Assembly: GCF_003550175.1 (NCBI RefSeq)
Contig: NZ_QXDF01000001.1
Coordinates: 1,078,501 to 1,142,500, forward strand
Reading direction: 5' to 3'
DNA: 64,000 bases
From: Dichotomicrobium thermohalophilum
GTDB lineage: Bacteria > Pseudomonadota > Alphaproteobacteria > Rhizobiales > Rhodomicrobiaceae
The position numbers and the translations under genes are program-made. Shown here piece by piece: positions 19,327 to 27,503 of the stretch. Within the stretch, counting starts at the first letter, position 1, and each line of letters begins with the position of its first letter. The notes under the pieces were generated by a model that saw only the letters and a program-made list of their open reading frames with translations, was not told where the DNA came from and made no database searches.

Positions 19327-20394
19327 ATGAGCAAAACCCTCTTCTACATCGCGATCCTCGCGATCAGCCTGATCGCGCCATTCGCGTTTCCAGACTACAA
19401 GACCCAGCTGGCAACGCTGTGGCTGATGATCATCGTCTCGCTGACCTGGGACATGACCGGCGGGCAGATGGGCTACAACTCGCTGGGCAACATCTTCTTT
19501 TACGGCGCGGGGATGTATGTCGCCGGGGTGTTCGGTATCGGGATAGCCCATGACGTCGGGGCCTACAACAACGCGTTCAGCGGCGATGTCTTCAAGTTCA
19601 CACCTACAGAGTATTTTGTCGGACTGTTCGTCGGCAGCCTGCTGGGAGGCGTGTTCTGTTCGGTTTCCGCGCTGATTCTGGGCTATCTGCTGTTCGGTCT
19701 GCGTGGTCCGTATTTCGCCATCGGCACGCTGGGCGTCGCTGTCGCAGCGGGTGAACTGGTCGCAAACTGGGAGTGGATCGGCGGCGGGCAGGGCATCTCG
19801 CTGCCCGTGTACCCATACGACCTCGAACAGGGCAAAGACGTCTTCTACTTCATGTTCATGGGCGTCGGCGTGGCGTTGTTCGCCTTCCTGGCCTGGCTCT
19901 ATAACACCAAATTCGGCGCGGCCATCAACGCCATTCGGGATGACGAGGAAAAGGCCGAAGGTCTCGGTATCGACACCCTGCGCTACAAGCTGTTCACCTG
20001 GGCGATCGCGGCCTTCTTCGTGGGTATTGCCGGCGGCATCTCCGGGTATCAGCTCATCCACTTCGAGCCGCTGGAATCCGCCTTCCAGACCATCAACCTC
20101 GGTATCTTCATGGTCGTGTGCGCGCTGCTGGGCGGCAAGGGCACGCTGTGGGGGCCGGTCGTAGGGGCGATCCTGTTCCACGTCTTCAAGGAGGTAACGT
20201 GGAACTATCTGCTCGGCTGGCAGTGGGTCGCGCTGGGTGCGCTGATCGTCGTCACCGTGGTCTACTTCCAGGAGGGCATCGTCGGCTGGGTCCGGCGGCA
20301 GAAGCCCGAATGGTTCGGCATCGTCGTTGAGGAGGACACCGGCGCGCGGGCCAAGCCCACGACTGGCGCCCAACCGGCGGGAGCGGCGGAATGA
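19327..20394 (+). CDS. livM: Branched-chain amino-acid-type ABC permease LivM
   Basis: LivM is the second permease, 355 residues, strongly hydrophobic. The family signatures are WDMTGGQMGYNSLGNIFFYG, RGPYFAIGTLG and FGAAINAIRDDEEKAEGLGI. After the last span there is a polar C-terminal tail (about 40 residues, EEDTGARAKP). Its stop overlaps the livG start by four bases, so the two are translationally coupled. Confidence 0.93.
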   Translation: MSKTLFYIAILAISLIAPFAFPDYKTQLATLWLMIIVSLTWDMTGGQMGYNSLGNIFFYGAGMYVAGVFGIGIAHDVGAYNNAFSGDVFKFTPTEYFVGLFVGSLLGGVFCSVSALILGYLLFGLRGPYFAIGTLGVAVAAGELVANWEWIGGGQGISLPVYPYDLEQGKDVFYFMFMGVGVALFAFLAWLYNTKFGAAINAIRDDEEKAEGLGIDTLRYKLFTWAIAAFFVGIAGGISGYQLIHFEPLESAFQTINLGIFMVVCALLGGKGTLWGPVVGAILFHVFKEVTWNYLLGWQWVALGALIVVTVVYFQEGIVGWVRRQKPEWFGIVVEEDTGARAKPTTGAQPAGAAE

Positions 20395-21137
20395 CCCAGA
20401 ATGTCATTGAAGTCAACGGCGTCTCCAAGGCGTTTGGCGGCGTCCAGGCGAACAAGGACATCTCCCTGACCGTCCCGGACGGCAAGATCACCGGCCTGAT
20501 CGGGCCAAACGGCTCGGGCAAGACGACGCTGTTCAACTCGATCGTTGGCTATCACCCGATCGACGAAGGCTCGATCCGCTTCGAGGGGCGGGAGATTTCC
20601 AAGCTGCGCGTGCAGCAGATTGCCCGTCTGGGGCTGCTACGCACCTTCCAGCAGACGCGCATCTTCAAGAACATGAACTGCGTCGAGAACATGCTCATCG
20701 CGGTGCCCCACCGCAAAATGACGATGCTGGACATGTTCGACCGCGCCAATCCCGAAGAGATGGAACGCGCGGAGATGCTGCTGGAGTTCGTCGGACTTTA
20801 CAGCAAGCGCAAGCTGACTGCCGGCAGCCTCTCCTTCGGCCAGCAGAAGCTGCTCGAATTCGCCATGGCGTTGATGAATGAGCCGAAGGTGCTTCTGCTC
20901 GACGAGCCGACGGCAGGCATCAACCCCACGCTCATCAACGGGCTGATCGACCGGCTGAAGAAGGCGAACAGCGAATTCGGCATCACGCTTCTGATCATCG
21001 AGCACAACATGCGCGTGATCATGAACATGGCGGACACGATCTACTGCCTCGCGCATGGCAAGATGCTTGCCTCCGGCACGCCGGAGGACATCCAGAACGA
21101 CCAGCGCGTGATAGACGCCTATCTGGGAGCGCACTGA
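20391..21137 (+). CDS. livG: Branched-chain amino-acid-type ABC ATPase LivG
   Basis: This is one of two cytosolic ATPases of the importer. Its 248 residues contain Walker A GPNGSGKTT, the Q-loop in LRTFQQTRIFKNM, the signature LSFGQQKLLEFAMAL, Walker B VLLLDEPTAG and the switch region LLIIEHNM. ATG 20391 overlaps livM by four bases and the stop shares one base with livF. Confidence 0.94.
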   Translation: MTQNVIEVNGVSKAFGGVQANKDISLTVPDGKITGLIGPNGSGKTTLFNSIVGYHPIDEGSIRFEGREISKLRVQQIARLGLLRTFQQTRIFKNMNCVENMLIAVPHRKMTMLDMFDRANPEEMERAEMLLEFVGLYSKRKLTAGSLSFGQQKLLEFAMALMNEPKVLLLDEPTAGINPTLINGLIDRLKKANSEFGITLLIIEHNMRVIMNMADTIYCLAHGKMLASGTPEDIQNDQRVIDAYLGAH

Positions 21138-22060
21138 TGGCGAACAACGAGCGAGACGCGTCTCTGGAGAAGGCTGAGGCGCAGGCGGCCGAAGCCGCGC
21201 GGCGGGCGCGCTCGGCCGGCTACCACATGGGCGGCGTGGAGACGGTGCTGTCCGTTGACGAGGTGACGCGCCAGGCCAAGTCGCTGAGCGAGGAGGTGCC
21301 GGTCAGCAAGCTGGAGGCGCTGGCGGGCCATGACCCCTACCTGTCGGTCGAAGATCTCGATGCCGGCTACGGCAAGATGCAGATTCTGCACGGGATCAAT
21401 CTGCGGGTGGCGCGGAAGCAGTCGCTGTGCCTGATCGGGCCGAATGGTGCGGGCAAGTCAACCGTGCTGCATGCGATCTTCGGCTTCAACAACATCTTCT
21501 CCGGCAGCATCAAGATTGGCGACGGCGCCAACAAGCGCGACATAACCGGACTGTCCGCGAACGAGAAGCTGCGCCAGGCGGGAATCGCCTATATCCTGCA
21601 GGACAAGTCGGTCTTCCCGGGCATGACCGTCGAAGAGAACCTGTGGATGGGCGGCTTCCTGATGGACAAGCCTTCCGAGGCGCGGACGGCGGCCGAGCGG
21701 GTGTTCGACAAGTATCCGCGCCTGGCCGCGCGGCGCAAGCACCAGGCCAAGGTACTGTCTGGCGGCGAGCGGCGGCTCCTGGAAATCTCCCGCGCGCTCG
21801 TGATGAACCCGGAAATCCTGCTGGTTGACGAGCCGTCCATCGGGCTGGAGCCGCGTTTCATCGACATGGTGTTCGAGATTCTGCACGACCTGCAGCATGT
21901 CGAGGGGAAGACCATCGTCATGGTCGAGCAGAACGCCAAGAAGGGTCTGGAGTTCGCGGATATCGGCTACGTTCTGGTTTCCGGCGAGATCGCAATCGCC
22001 GGCAAGGGCGACGAACTGCTGGAGAATCCGAAGGTCGGCCAGCTCTTCCTCGGCGGTTAG
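21137..22060 (+). CDS. livF: Branched-chain amino-acid-type ABC ATPase LivF with N-terminal extension
   Basis: This is the second ATPase. At 307 residues it is about 65 longer than ordinary LivF (around 240). The extra length is an N-terminal, charged, alanine-rich segment (ASLEKAEAQAAEAARRARSA and on to about residue 67) before the normal domain begins at PYLSVEDLDAGYGKMQILHG. Walker A is GPNGAGKST (residues 101-109), the signature is LSGGERRLLEISRAL and Walker B is ILLVDEPSIGL. The ATG at 21137 overlaps the livG stop, so the extension is probably real. It ends convergently with a CoA-binding protein gene, sharing four bases. Confidence 0.92.
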   Translation: MANNERDASLEKAEAQAAEAARRARSAGYHMGGVETVLSVDEVTRQAKSLSEEVPVSKLEALAGHDPYLSVEDLDAGYGKMQILHGINLRVARKQSLCLIGPNGAGKSTVLHAIFGFNNIFSGSIKIGDGANKRDITGLSANEKLRQAGIAYILQDKSVFPGMTVEENLWMGGFLMDKPSEARTAAERVFDKYPRLAARRKHQAKVLSGGERRLLEISRALVMNPEILLVDEPSIGLEPRFIDMVFEILHDLQHVEGKTIVMVEQNAKKGLEFADIGYVLVSGEIAIAGKGDELLENPKVGQLFLGG

Positions 22061-22476
22061 CCCAGCAGGCGCGCGTGCTCTATCTTCGGGCAGCGGTCGG
22101 CGACGACCTGCAGCCCGGCCGCCTCGGCGATGCGCGCGGCTTCCATATTGACAGCGCCGATCTGCATCCACAGCACCTTCGCGTCGATCGCCACTGCATC
22201 CTGGGCAATCGGCACGACCGCGTCCGGGTGCCGGAACACGTCGACGACATCTACCGGCTCGGGCAGATCGGTCAGCCGCGCAACCACCGGCCGGCCAAGG
22301 ATTTCGCGGCCCGGCCGCCCGGGGTTCACCGGAAAAACCTCGTAACCGTGGTCAAGCAGATAGCGCATGACCTCATGGCTTGGCCGCGCCGGATTGGGAC
22401 TCGCGATGATCACCGCATAGCGGCGATATCGCGTGAGAACGTCCCTCAGCGCGGCGTCGCTGTCGATCAGCGCCAT
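22057..22476 (-). CDS. CoA-binding domain protein
   Basis: This 139-residue protein is a stand-alone Rossmann-type CoA_binding_2 domain (YccU-like). YAVIIASPNPARPSHEVMRYL forms the first strand and helix, GYEVFPVNPGRPGREILG the second, and DVVDVFRHPDAVVPIAQDAV follows the conserved order. A longer start at 22497 would overlap the upstream crotonase, while ATG 22476 starts five bases after the crotonase stop; it is preferred. The two are likely co-transcribed. The partner that uses the bound CoA is not identifiable. Confidence 0.85.
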   Translation of the reverse strand: MALIDSDAALRDVLTRYRRYAVIIASPNPARPSHEVMRYLLDHGYEVFPVNPGRPGREILGRPVVARLTDLPEPVDVVDVFRHPDAVVPIAQDAVAIDAKVLWMQIGAVNMEAARIAEAAGLQVVADRCPKIEHARLLG

Positions 22477-22481
22477 GCGGC

Positions 22482-23315
22482 TTAGCGGCCTTTCCACTCC
22501 GGCTTGCGTTTTTCCAGGAAGGCGCCGATGCCTTCCTCGGCGTCCGGCTCCATCATGTTGGCGACCATGACGCCAGCAGCGTAATCGTAAGCCTGTGACA
22601 GCGGCATCTCGGCCTGCCGGTAGAAAGCCTCCTTGCCGATTGCCACGATGGCCGGCGATTTTGCCGCGATCTTTTCGGCAAGCTTGAAGGCGGCTTCCTG
22701 CACGCCGCCGGCTTCGACGACGCGATTGACGAGGCCGTACTGCGCCGCCTGATGCGCGTCGATCATCTCGCCGGTCAACAGCATCTCCATGGCGTGCTTG
22801 CGGGAGACGTTGCGGGACAGTGCGACCATCGGCGAGGAGCAGAACAGCCCGATATTGACGCCCGGTGTGGCGAATTTCGCCTCCTCCGCCGCCACCGCGA
22901 GATCACAGGACGCAACGAGCTGGCAGCCCGCGGCCGTGGCCGTGCCGCTCACCGCCGCAATGACGGGCTGCGGCAGATGGACGATCTGCTGCATGACCTC
23001 GGCGCATTTGCGCATGACCTTTTCGTAGAATCCACGTCCGCCATCCGGGTCGCCGCGGTGTGCGGTCAGTTCGCGCAGGTCGTGTCCGGCGGAAAATACT
23101 GGCGGTGCGTGGTCGATCACGACGGCCTGCGCCGTTCTGTCGCCGGCGATTTCAGTGAGCCGCTTGCTCAGCGCGTCGAGAAGCGCATCGGACAGCGCAT
23201 TGCGGGCTTTCGGCCGGTTCAGGGTCAGCAGCACGATTGAACCGCGCCGCTCCATCAAGAGCGGGCTTTCCTCCCTCAGGTCGTTCGTGGAAAGGTTTGC
23301 AGCAACTTCCGTCAT
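22482..23315 (-). CDS. Crotonase-superfamily protein lacking the hydratase glutamates
   Basis: This 277-residue protein has the enoyl-CoA hydratase fold: VLLTLNRPKARNALSDALLD for CoA binding and VFSAGHDLREL for the first half of the oxyanion hole. At the positions of the two catalytic glutamates of true hydratases it has Gln132 (GCQLV instead of GCELA) and Gly152 (ATPGV instead of xxPEx). It therefore may not hydrate enoyl-CoA and instead resembles the ECHDC3-type or thioesterase/isomerase-like side branches. ATG 23315 is preferred to a TTG at 23324, though GAGGG fits the TTG slightly better. It is followed by the CoA-binding protein gene. Confidence 0.85.
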   Translation of the reverse strand: MTEVAANLSTNDLREESPLLMERRGSIVLLTLNRPKARNALSDALLDALSKRLTEIAGDRTAQAVVIDHAPPVFSAGHDLRELTAHRGDPDGGRGFYEKVMRKCAEVMQQIVHLPQPVIAAVSGTATAAGCQLVASCDLAVAAEEAKFATPGVNIGLFCSSPMVALSRNVSRKHAMEMLLTGEMIDAHQAAQYGLVNRVVEAGGVQEAAFKLAEKIAAKSPAIVAIGKEAFYRQAEMPLSQAYDYAAGVMVANMMEPDAEEGIGAFLEKRKPEWKGR

Positions 23316-23396
23316 TGCGTTCAAATGTCCCTCGTAGTCGGTTACACCGTGGCAAGGTAACCGATTTTGCGGTGTGATGCACGAGGGAGGGCAGAC

Positions 23397-23846
23397 GTGT
23401 CAGACGAGTGCCAACCGGGCGTGATGAGCCTCGGGGAGGTGGATGATTTTCTTGACCGGGAGTTTGCCGAACTCCGCCGCACCACGCCGACGCTAAAGGT
23501 CGAGGCGGTCGGGCAAGGCTTCGCGCGGCTGCGTTTGGGCTATGATCCGCAGATGCTGCGCCCCGGCGGCACGATCTCCGGCCCGGCGATGTTCACGCTT
23601 GCGGACGTGGCCCTGTATGTCGCCGTGCTGGCAAGCATCGGCCCTGCAGCGCTGGCAGTGACCACCAATCTGAACATCAACTTCTTGCGCCGGCCGCAGC
23701 CAGGCGATCTGCTGGGAGAAGCGCATCTGCTGAAGCTGGGCAAGAGCCTGGCGGTGGGCGAGATCTACTTGCGTGCACCGGACAGCGATGATTGCGTGGC
23801 ACATGCGGTGGCGACCTATGCGCTGCCGCCCGACCACAAGTGGTAA
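23397..23846 (+). CDS. PaaI-type hotdog-fold thioesterase
   Basis: This 149-residue hotdog-fold protein shows the PaaI pattern RPGGTISGPAMFTLADVALYVAVL, where the Gly-Gly and the Asp of LAD line the acyl-CoA site, then TTNLNINFLRRPQPGDLLGEA. It probably hydrolyses a small acyl- or aryl-CoA thioester in the cytosol. GTG 23397 is chosen because GGGAGG lies a few bases upstream; the in-frame TTG at 23367 has none. It is divergent from the crotonase and its natural substrate may belong to the same pathway. Confidence 0.85.
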   Translation: MSDECQPGVMSLGEVDDFLDREFAELRRTTPTLKVEAVGQGFARLRLGYDPQMLRPGGTISGPAMFTLADVALYVAVLASIGPAALAVTTNLNINFLRRPQPGDLLGEAHLLKLGKSLAVGEIYLRAPDSDDCVAHAVATYALPPDHKW

Positions 23847-23855
23847 AATAATACC

Positions 23856-23888
23856 GCAATCCTAATGCACTGTTATTGCATGTTTTTT
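23856..23888 (+). terminator. Weak terminator after thioesterase gene
   Basis: GCAAT/ATTGC and ATGCA/TGCAT can form alternative short stems ending at 23881, followed by six T residues (23883-23888). The stem is weak, but position and T-run suit a factor-independent terminator. Confidence 0.35.
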
Positions 23889-23909
23889 GGTCCGCAACGC
23901 AGGTTTTTC

Positions 23910-23938
23910 TTGACCGGGGCGCGCGGATCGGATACATG
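23910..23938 (+). promoter_or_regulatory. Candidate promoter of rplM-rpsI
   Basis: TTGACC (23910-23915) is separated by 17 bases from TACATG (23933-23938), within the CTTGAC context favoured by alphaproteobacterial housekeeping sigma factor. It lies about 70 bp before rplM. The -10 is imperfect. Confidence 0.45.
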
Positions 23939-24007
23939 CCGGAGCCGAGTGATCGCGCGGGTCCGCCCGCGCTTGGGCGATTTTCCCGACAATTTGGAGC
24001 AGAGGCC

Positions 24008-24472
24008 ATGAAGACCTTCTCGGCCAAGCCCTCGGATATTGAGAAAAAATGGGTGCTGATTGACGCTGAGGGCCTCGTGGTTGGCCGGCTCGCGGCGTTT
24101 ATCGCGGCCCGCCTCCGGGGCAAGCACAAGCCGACCTTTACCCCGCACATGGATGACGGCGACAACGTGATCGTGATCAACGCGGACAAGGTCGTGTTTA
24201 CCGGCCGCAAGCGCAACGACAAGACCTACTACTGGCACACCCGTTATCCGGGTGGGATCAAGGAGCGCAAGGCGCACCAGATCCTGGACGGGCGCTTCCC
24301 CGAGCGGGTGCTGGAAAAAGCCGTCGAGCGCATGCTGCCGCGTGGGCCGCTGGGTCGTCAGCAGCTCAAGAACCTGCGCATCTATTCCGGCGCGGAGCAC
24401 CCCCACGAGGCACAGCAACCGGAACAGCTCGATGTGGCGTCGCTGAATCCGAAGAACACGAAGAGATACTAG
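24008..24472 (+). CDS. rplM: 50S ribosomal protein L13
   Basis: L13 is an early-assembly protein of the large ribosomal subunit. The 154 residues carry the family stretches [47 protein letters not shown] and the signature region [20 protein letters not shown]. It is slightly longer than the 142-residue E. coli protein at the C-terminus. It is followed after five bases by rpsI, the universally conserved L13-S9 pair. Confidence 0.98.
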   Translation: MKTFSAKPSDIEKKWVLIDAEGLVVGRLAAFIAARLRGKHKPTFTPHMDDGDNVIVINADKVVFTGRKRNDKTYYWHTRYPGGIKERKAHQILDGRFPERVLEKAVERMLPRGPLGRQQLKNLRIYSGAEHPHEAQQPEQLDVASLNPKNTKRY

Positions 24473-24477
24473 AGATC

Positions 24478-24975
24478 ATGTCCGAGCAGGAAATCAAGTC
24501 TCTGGAAGAGCTTGGCACCGCGACGGAAGCGGAAGGGCCGGGCGAGGGGCTGGGTGCCGCCCCGGTTTACGAACAGAAACTGGACGAGCACGGCCGCGCC
24601 TATGGCACAGGGCGGCGCAAGAACGCCGTGGCGCGCGTCTGGGTGAAGCCAGGCAAGGGCCAGATCTTCGTGAACAAGAAAGAGATGTCGGAGTACTTCG
24701 CGCGCCCGGTGCTTCAAATGTTGGTGCGCCAGCCGCTGGTGACCGCCGATCGCGACAGTCAGTACGACATCATGTGTACGGTTTCGGGCGGAGGCCTGTC
24801 GGGCCAGGCTGGCGCCGTGCGGCACGGCATTTCGCTGGCGCTTACCCGCTATGAGCCGGAGTTGCGGCCGATTCTCAAGAAACAGGGCTTCCTGACGCGT
24901 GACGATCGTCAGGTGGAACGCAAGAAGTACGGCAAGGCGAAAGCGCGCAAGAGCTTCCAGTTCTCCAAGCGCTAG
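24478..24975 (+). CDS. rpsI: 30S ribosomal protein S9
   Basis: S9 binds the 3' domain of 16S rRNA, and its basic tail reaches the P-site tRNA. The conserved body starts at [17 protein letters not shown] and ends in the typical [11 protein letters not shown]. The 165-residue length includes an acidic N-terminal extension of about 35 residues ([17 protein letters not shown]-like composition) that is common in alphaproteobacteria but absent from the 130-residue E. coli protein. Confidence 0.98.
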   Translation: MSEQEIKSLEELGTATEAEGPGEGLGAAPVYEQKLDEHGRAYGTGRRKNAVARVWVKPGKGQIFVNKKEMSEYFARPVLQMLVRQPLVTADRDSQYDIMCTVSGGGLSGQAGAVRHGISLALTRYEPELRPILKKQGFLTRDDRQVERKKYGKAKARKSFQFSKR

Positions 24976-25036
24976 CGCGCAACCCGAAACCCGGGATCCG
25001 GTTCTCGGAGAAGATCGCACGTCAAATCAGCAAGAA

Positions 25037-25075
25037 GGAGCCACATCCCGATTTCACCAGAACGGATGTGGCTCC
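25037..25075 (+). terminator. 12-bp hairpin after rpsI
   Basis: GGAGCCACATCC (25037-25048) and GGATGTGGCTCC (25064-25075) form a perfect 12-bp stem with a 15-base loop, 60 bp past the rpsI stop. There is no T-run directly after it; together with the next hairpin it probably ends the ribosomal operon. Confidence 0.55.
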
Positions 25076-25101
25076 GGGCCGGCTTTACGATCAGGTACAA
25101 A

Positions 25102-25130
25102 AAAATGGCTGGCACGAAGCCAGCCATTTT
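25102..25130. terminator. Bidirectional terminator between rpsI and dps
   Basis: AAAATGGCTGGC (25102-25113) pairs with GCCAGCCATTTT (25119-25130) across a five-base loop. Because the stem ends in A/T runs it reads as a factor-independent terminator from both sides. On the minus strand, behind dps, it is followed by seven T residues. Confidence 0.85.
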
Positions 25131-25153
25131 CATTTCGTCAGCGGTCGCCCGAC

Positions 25154-25627
25154 TTAGTCGCTCAGATGCGCGCCGAGCATCCAGGCGAACTTGTCGTGCT
25201 TCTGCGCCCGGCCGATCGCCATGTCGTTGGTCACGACGTCGCCCTGCTTTTCGGCCAGTTCGGCCAACGCGCGCAGTGTCGCGGACACGGTCTCTTGGTC
25301 AGCCTTCAGCGCGGCGACCATCTCCTTGTCCGACTTGTGGCCGTCGCACTCATTGACGGCGCTGCGCTTCAGGTATTCGGAGTGACGGCCCTCGGCGTGC
25401 GCGCCCAGCGCCTTGATGCGCTCGGCCAGCTCGTCCTGCGCCTCGAAATGGTCCTCGTAAATCTCCTGAAACAGCTCATGCAGCGGGCCGAATGCCATGC
25501 CGGTCACGTTCCAGTGGTAGTTCTGGGCCTTCATGGTGAGCACGGCCGTTTCGGCCAGCGACTGGGTGAGCCCCTCAACGATTTCCTGCTTCGCATCGGG
25601 AGCAATTTCCACGGAAGTCTGCTTCAT
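25154..25627 (-). CDS. dps: Dps-family ferritin-like DNA-protection protein
   Basis: Dps forms a dodecameric shell that oxidises and stores iron and shields DNA from peroxide. The 157-residue protein contains all four dinuclear-site ligands expected by alignment with Listeria Dps: His38 (NYHWNVTG), His50 (GPLHELF), Asp65 and Glu69 (AQDELAERI). The N-terminus is short and has few lysines, so strong DNA binding is not assured. ATG 25627 is preferred; its ribosome site AAGGAG is formed by the last codons of the upstream gene, whose TGA stop is two bases before the ATG, so translation is coupled. Confidence 0.93.
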   Translation of the reverse strand: MKQTSVEIAPDAKQEIVEGLTQSLAETAVLTMKAQNYHWNVTGMAFGPLHELFQEIYEDHFEAQDELAERIKALGAHAEGRHSEYLKRSAVNECDGHKSDKEMVAALKADQETVSATLRALAELAEKQGDVVTNDMAIGRAQKHDKFAWMLGAHLSD

Positions 25628-25629
25628 GA

Positions 25630-26145
25630 TCAATTCTCCTTCGGGTTCGATTGGGTATCAACGGGTAATGTCTCGTTATCGTTGGCCGGCGGCATCAGGT
25701 GCGCCGCCAATTCGCGGGCGAGGAACAACATCCAGCGCCGTCCGGCCGGCTCGATGGTGGACTCGATGAGGTAACGCGCACTTGCCATGTCGTCCTCGGC
25801 GACCACCTGCAACAGGCGCGCTACCCATCTCTCGCCGGAGCTGACGCCGCTGGACTTGGTGTTGAAGAACACCATGCGCCGTTTGGCGTAGCGGCTGAGG
25901 CCATGGAAGAAGGCGGCCGAGACACGTTCGACAGAAACCGAGGGATCAGCCGCGATCACCATGCATGCATGGTCCAGATCCTGCCGCGGCTGTAACATGC
26001 TGTCCCGCAACAATTCCCTCAGCCTCTGAACCAGATCGTAGGTGGGGCATGCATCGCACGGATTGATCACCGGTGCATCCGCCTCATCGGAGCGGAGCAT
26101 GACCACCTTGCACTGATCCTCACGTTCGTCGTGGCTTGCTTCCAC
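25630..26145 (-). CDS. Unrecognised protein co-transcribed with dps
   Basis: This 171-residue cytosolic protein matches no family I recognise. It has a Cys-x-x-Cys near the N-terminus (NPCDACPTYD), a mixed alpha/beta body (LDHACMVIAADPSVSVERVSAA-like pattern, then RRMVFFNTKSS) and a polar C-terminal tail. GTG 26145 is preceded by AGGACGAG; ATG 26100 is the alternative start. Its last codons supply the dps ribosome site, so it is very likely functionally tied to Dps, for instance in iron or oxidative-stress response. That link is inference. Confidence 0.7.
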   Translation of the reverse strand: MEASHDEREDQCKVVMLRSDEADAPVINPCDACPTYDLVQRLRELLRDSMLQPRQDLDHACMVIAADPSVSVERVSAAFFHGLSRYAKRRMVFFNTKSSGVSSGERWVARLLQVVAEDDMASARYLIESTIEPAGRRWMLFLARELAAHLMPPANDNETLPVDTQSNPKEN

Positions 26146-26176
26146 GATTCAGCTCGTCCTACGTTGATACCCCGAA

Positions 26177-26199
26177 TTTAGATTTATAACAAGTCTAAA
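26177..26199. promoter_or_regulatory. Inverted repeat over the likely -10 of the dps operon
   Basis: TTTAGA (26177-26182) and TCTAAA (26194-26199) flank an AT-rich centre that on the minus strand reads TTATAAAT, a plausible -10. The repeat lies about 32 bp before the GTG of the first operon gene. Half-sites resemble the iron-regulator Irr box, but the 11-base spacer is longer than that motif allows. Confidence 0.45.
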
Positions 26200-26290
26200 A
26201 AGTGCGCGTCGCGCCTCGGGGAATGACCCATTGCTTTCCTAGGGTACTTAAGTCGCCGCGCCAGGTCCAACAACTCGCGGGGCCCGATCG

Positions 26291-26320
26291 TTGACAATGA
26301 GAGCCGCCGGCGCCTATAGC
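26291..26320 (+). promoter_or_regulatory. Candidate dapE promoter
   Basis: A perfect -35 TTGACA (26291-26296) is separated by 18 bases from TATAGC (26315-26320), 25 bp before the dapE start codon. Confidence 0.6.
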
Positions 26321-26345
26321 CGCAGGAACCGCGAGGAGTTGCCCC

Positions 26346-27503
26346 ATGAGCGCCGCCGATCCTTTGGCTCTGGCTGCCGATCTTATCCGCTGTCCGAGCG
26401 TCACGCCTGACGCTGCCACCGCGCTTGACGTGGTGCAGGGCGCCCTCGAGCCGGCTGGTTTCGCCTGCCATCGGCTGGTGTTCAGCGCGCCCGGTACGCC
26501 GGATGTCGACAACCTCTACGCGCGGATCGGCGCGGGACGGCCGCATCTGTGCTTCGCCGGGCATGTCGACGTTGTTCCGCCGGGCGACGAGGCCGCCTGG
26601 AGGCACCCGCCGTTCTCGGGCGTGATCGCGGACGGCGAGCTTTGGGGCCGCGGTGCGGTCGACATGAAGGGTGGGGTGGCCTGCATGATGGCTGCGGCGC
26701 TCGATTTCCTCGCTGCGCGCGGTACGCCTGCTGGCGCGATCAGCTTTCTCATCACCGGGGACGAGGAAGGCCCGGCGGTCAACGGCACGCGCAAGGTGTT
26801 GGACTGGATGGCGGAGCAGGGCGAGCGCCCGGACCACTGCCTGCTCGGCGAGCCGACCAACCCGAAAGCGCTCGGTGAAACGATCAAGATCGGACGTCGT
26901 GGCAGCCTGAGCGGCCGGCTCGTGATCACCGGCACGCAAGGGCACGTCGCCTATCCGGATCAGGCCAACAACCCCATCCGCGGTCTGGCGCGCGTGTTGA
27001 ACTGGCTGACCGAGCTACGCCTTGATGACGGAACGACGCATTTCGCCCCGTCCAACCTGGAAGTCACGAGCATCGACGCGGGCAACGCCGCCCACAACGT
27101 CATTCCGGCCCAAGTCACGGCCAAGTTCAACATCCGCTTCAACGACGCGCACACGCCCGAGAGCCTCAAGGAGTTGATCGCCGGGCGGATTGGCGAGGCG
27201 CTTGCGGGGACGGGCCTCGCGCACGATCTGCAATTCCGCCTGTCTGGCGACAGCTTCCTGACCGAGCCGGGCCCATGGGTCGAGGCGCTGAGCGCGGCGA
27301 TCGCGGAGGTTACGGGGCGCACGCCTCATTACGACACGGGCGGCGGTACCTCGGACGCGCGGTTCATCAAGGACACCTGTCCCGTTGTTGAGTTCGGCCT
27401 GACTTACGGATTGATCCACGCCGTGGATGAGCGCGTGCCCGTGGACGATCTCCATCAGCTCACAGCAATCTATCGGCGCTTCCTTGAGCGGTATTTCGCC
27501 TGA
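26346..27503 (+). CDS. dapE: Succinyl-diaminopimelate desuccinylase
   Basis: DapE releases succinate from N-succinyl-LL-diaminopimelate on the route to lysine and peptidoglycan. It is a cytosolic dinuclear zinc M20 peptidase-fold enzyme of 385 residues. Metal-site motifs are [22 protein letters not shown] and the catalytic-acid stretch [15 protein letters not shown], with [10 protein letters not shown] and the late [20 protein letters not shown] lies upstream of ATG. Its 3' end overlaps the oppositely oriented amidohydrolase gene by 44 bases. Confidence 0.97.
   Translation: MSAADPLALAADLIRCPSVTPDAATALDVVQGALEPAGFACHRLVFSAPGTPDVDNLYARIGAGRPHLCFAGHVDVVPPGDEAAWRHPPFSGVIADGELWGRGAVDMKGGVACMMAAALDFLAARGTPAGAISFLITGDEEGPAVNGTRKVLDWMAEQGERPDHCLLGEPTNPKALGETIKIGRRGSLSGRLVITGTQGHVAYPDQANNPIRGLARVLNWLTELRLDDGTTHFAPSNLEVTSIDAGNAAHNVIPAQVTAKFNIRFNDAHTPESLKELIAGRIGEALAGTGLAHDLQFRLSGDSFLTEPGPWVEALSAAIAEVTGRTPHYDTGGGTSDARFIKDTCPVVEFGLTYGLIHAVDERVPVDDLHQLTAIYRRFLERYFA

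Noticed and set aside
18259-20373. Long minus-strand open frame opposite livH and livM
   Set aside because: Antisense to conserved permease genes; its composition (Asp, Arg, Gln, His-rich) mirrors the hydrophobic codons of the real genes.
26177-26199. Inverted repeat read as an Irr (ICE) box
   Set aside because: Half-sites are similar, but the 11-base spacer does not fit that motif; it is kept only as an unnamed inverted repeat.
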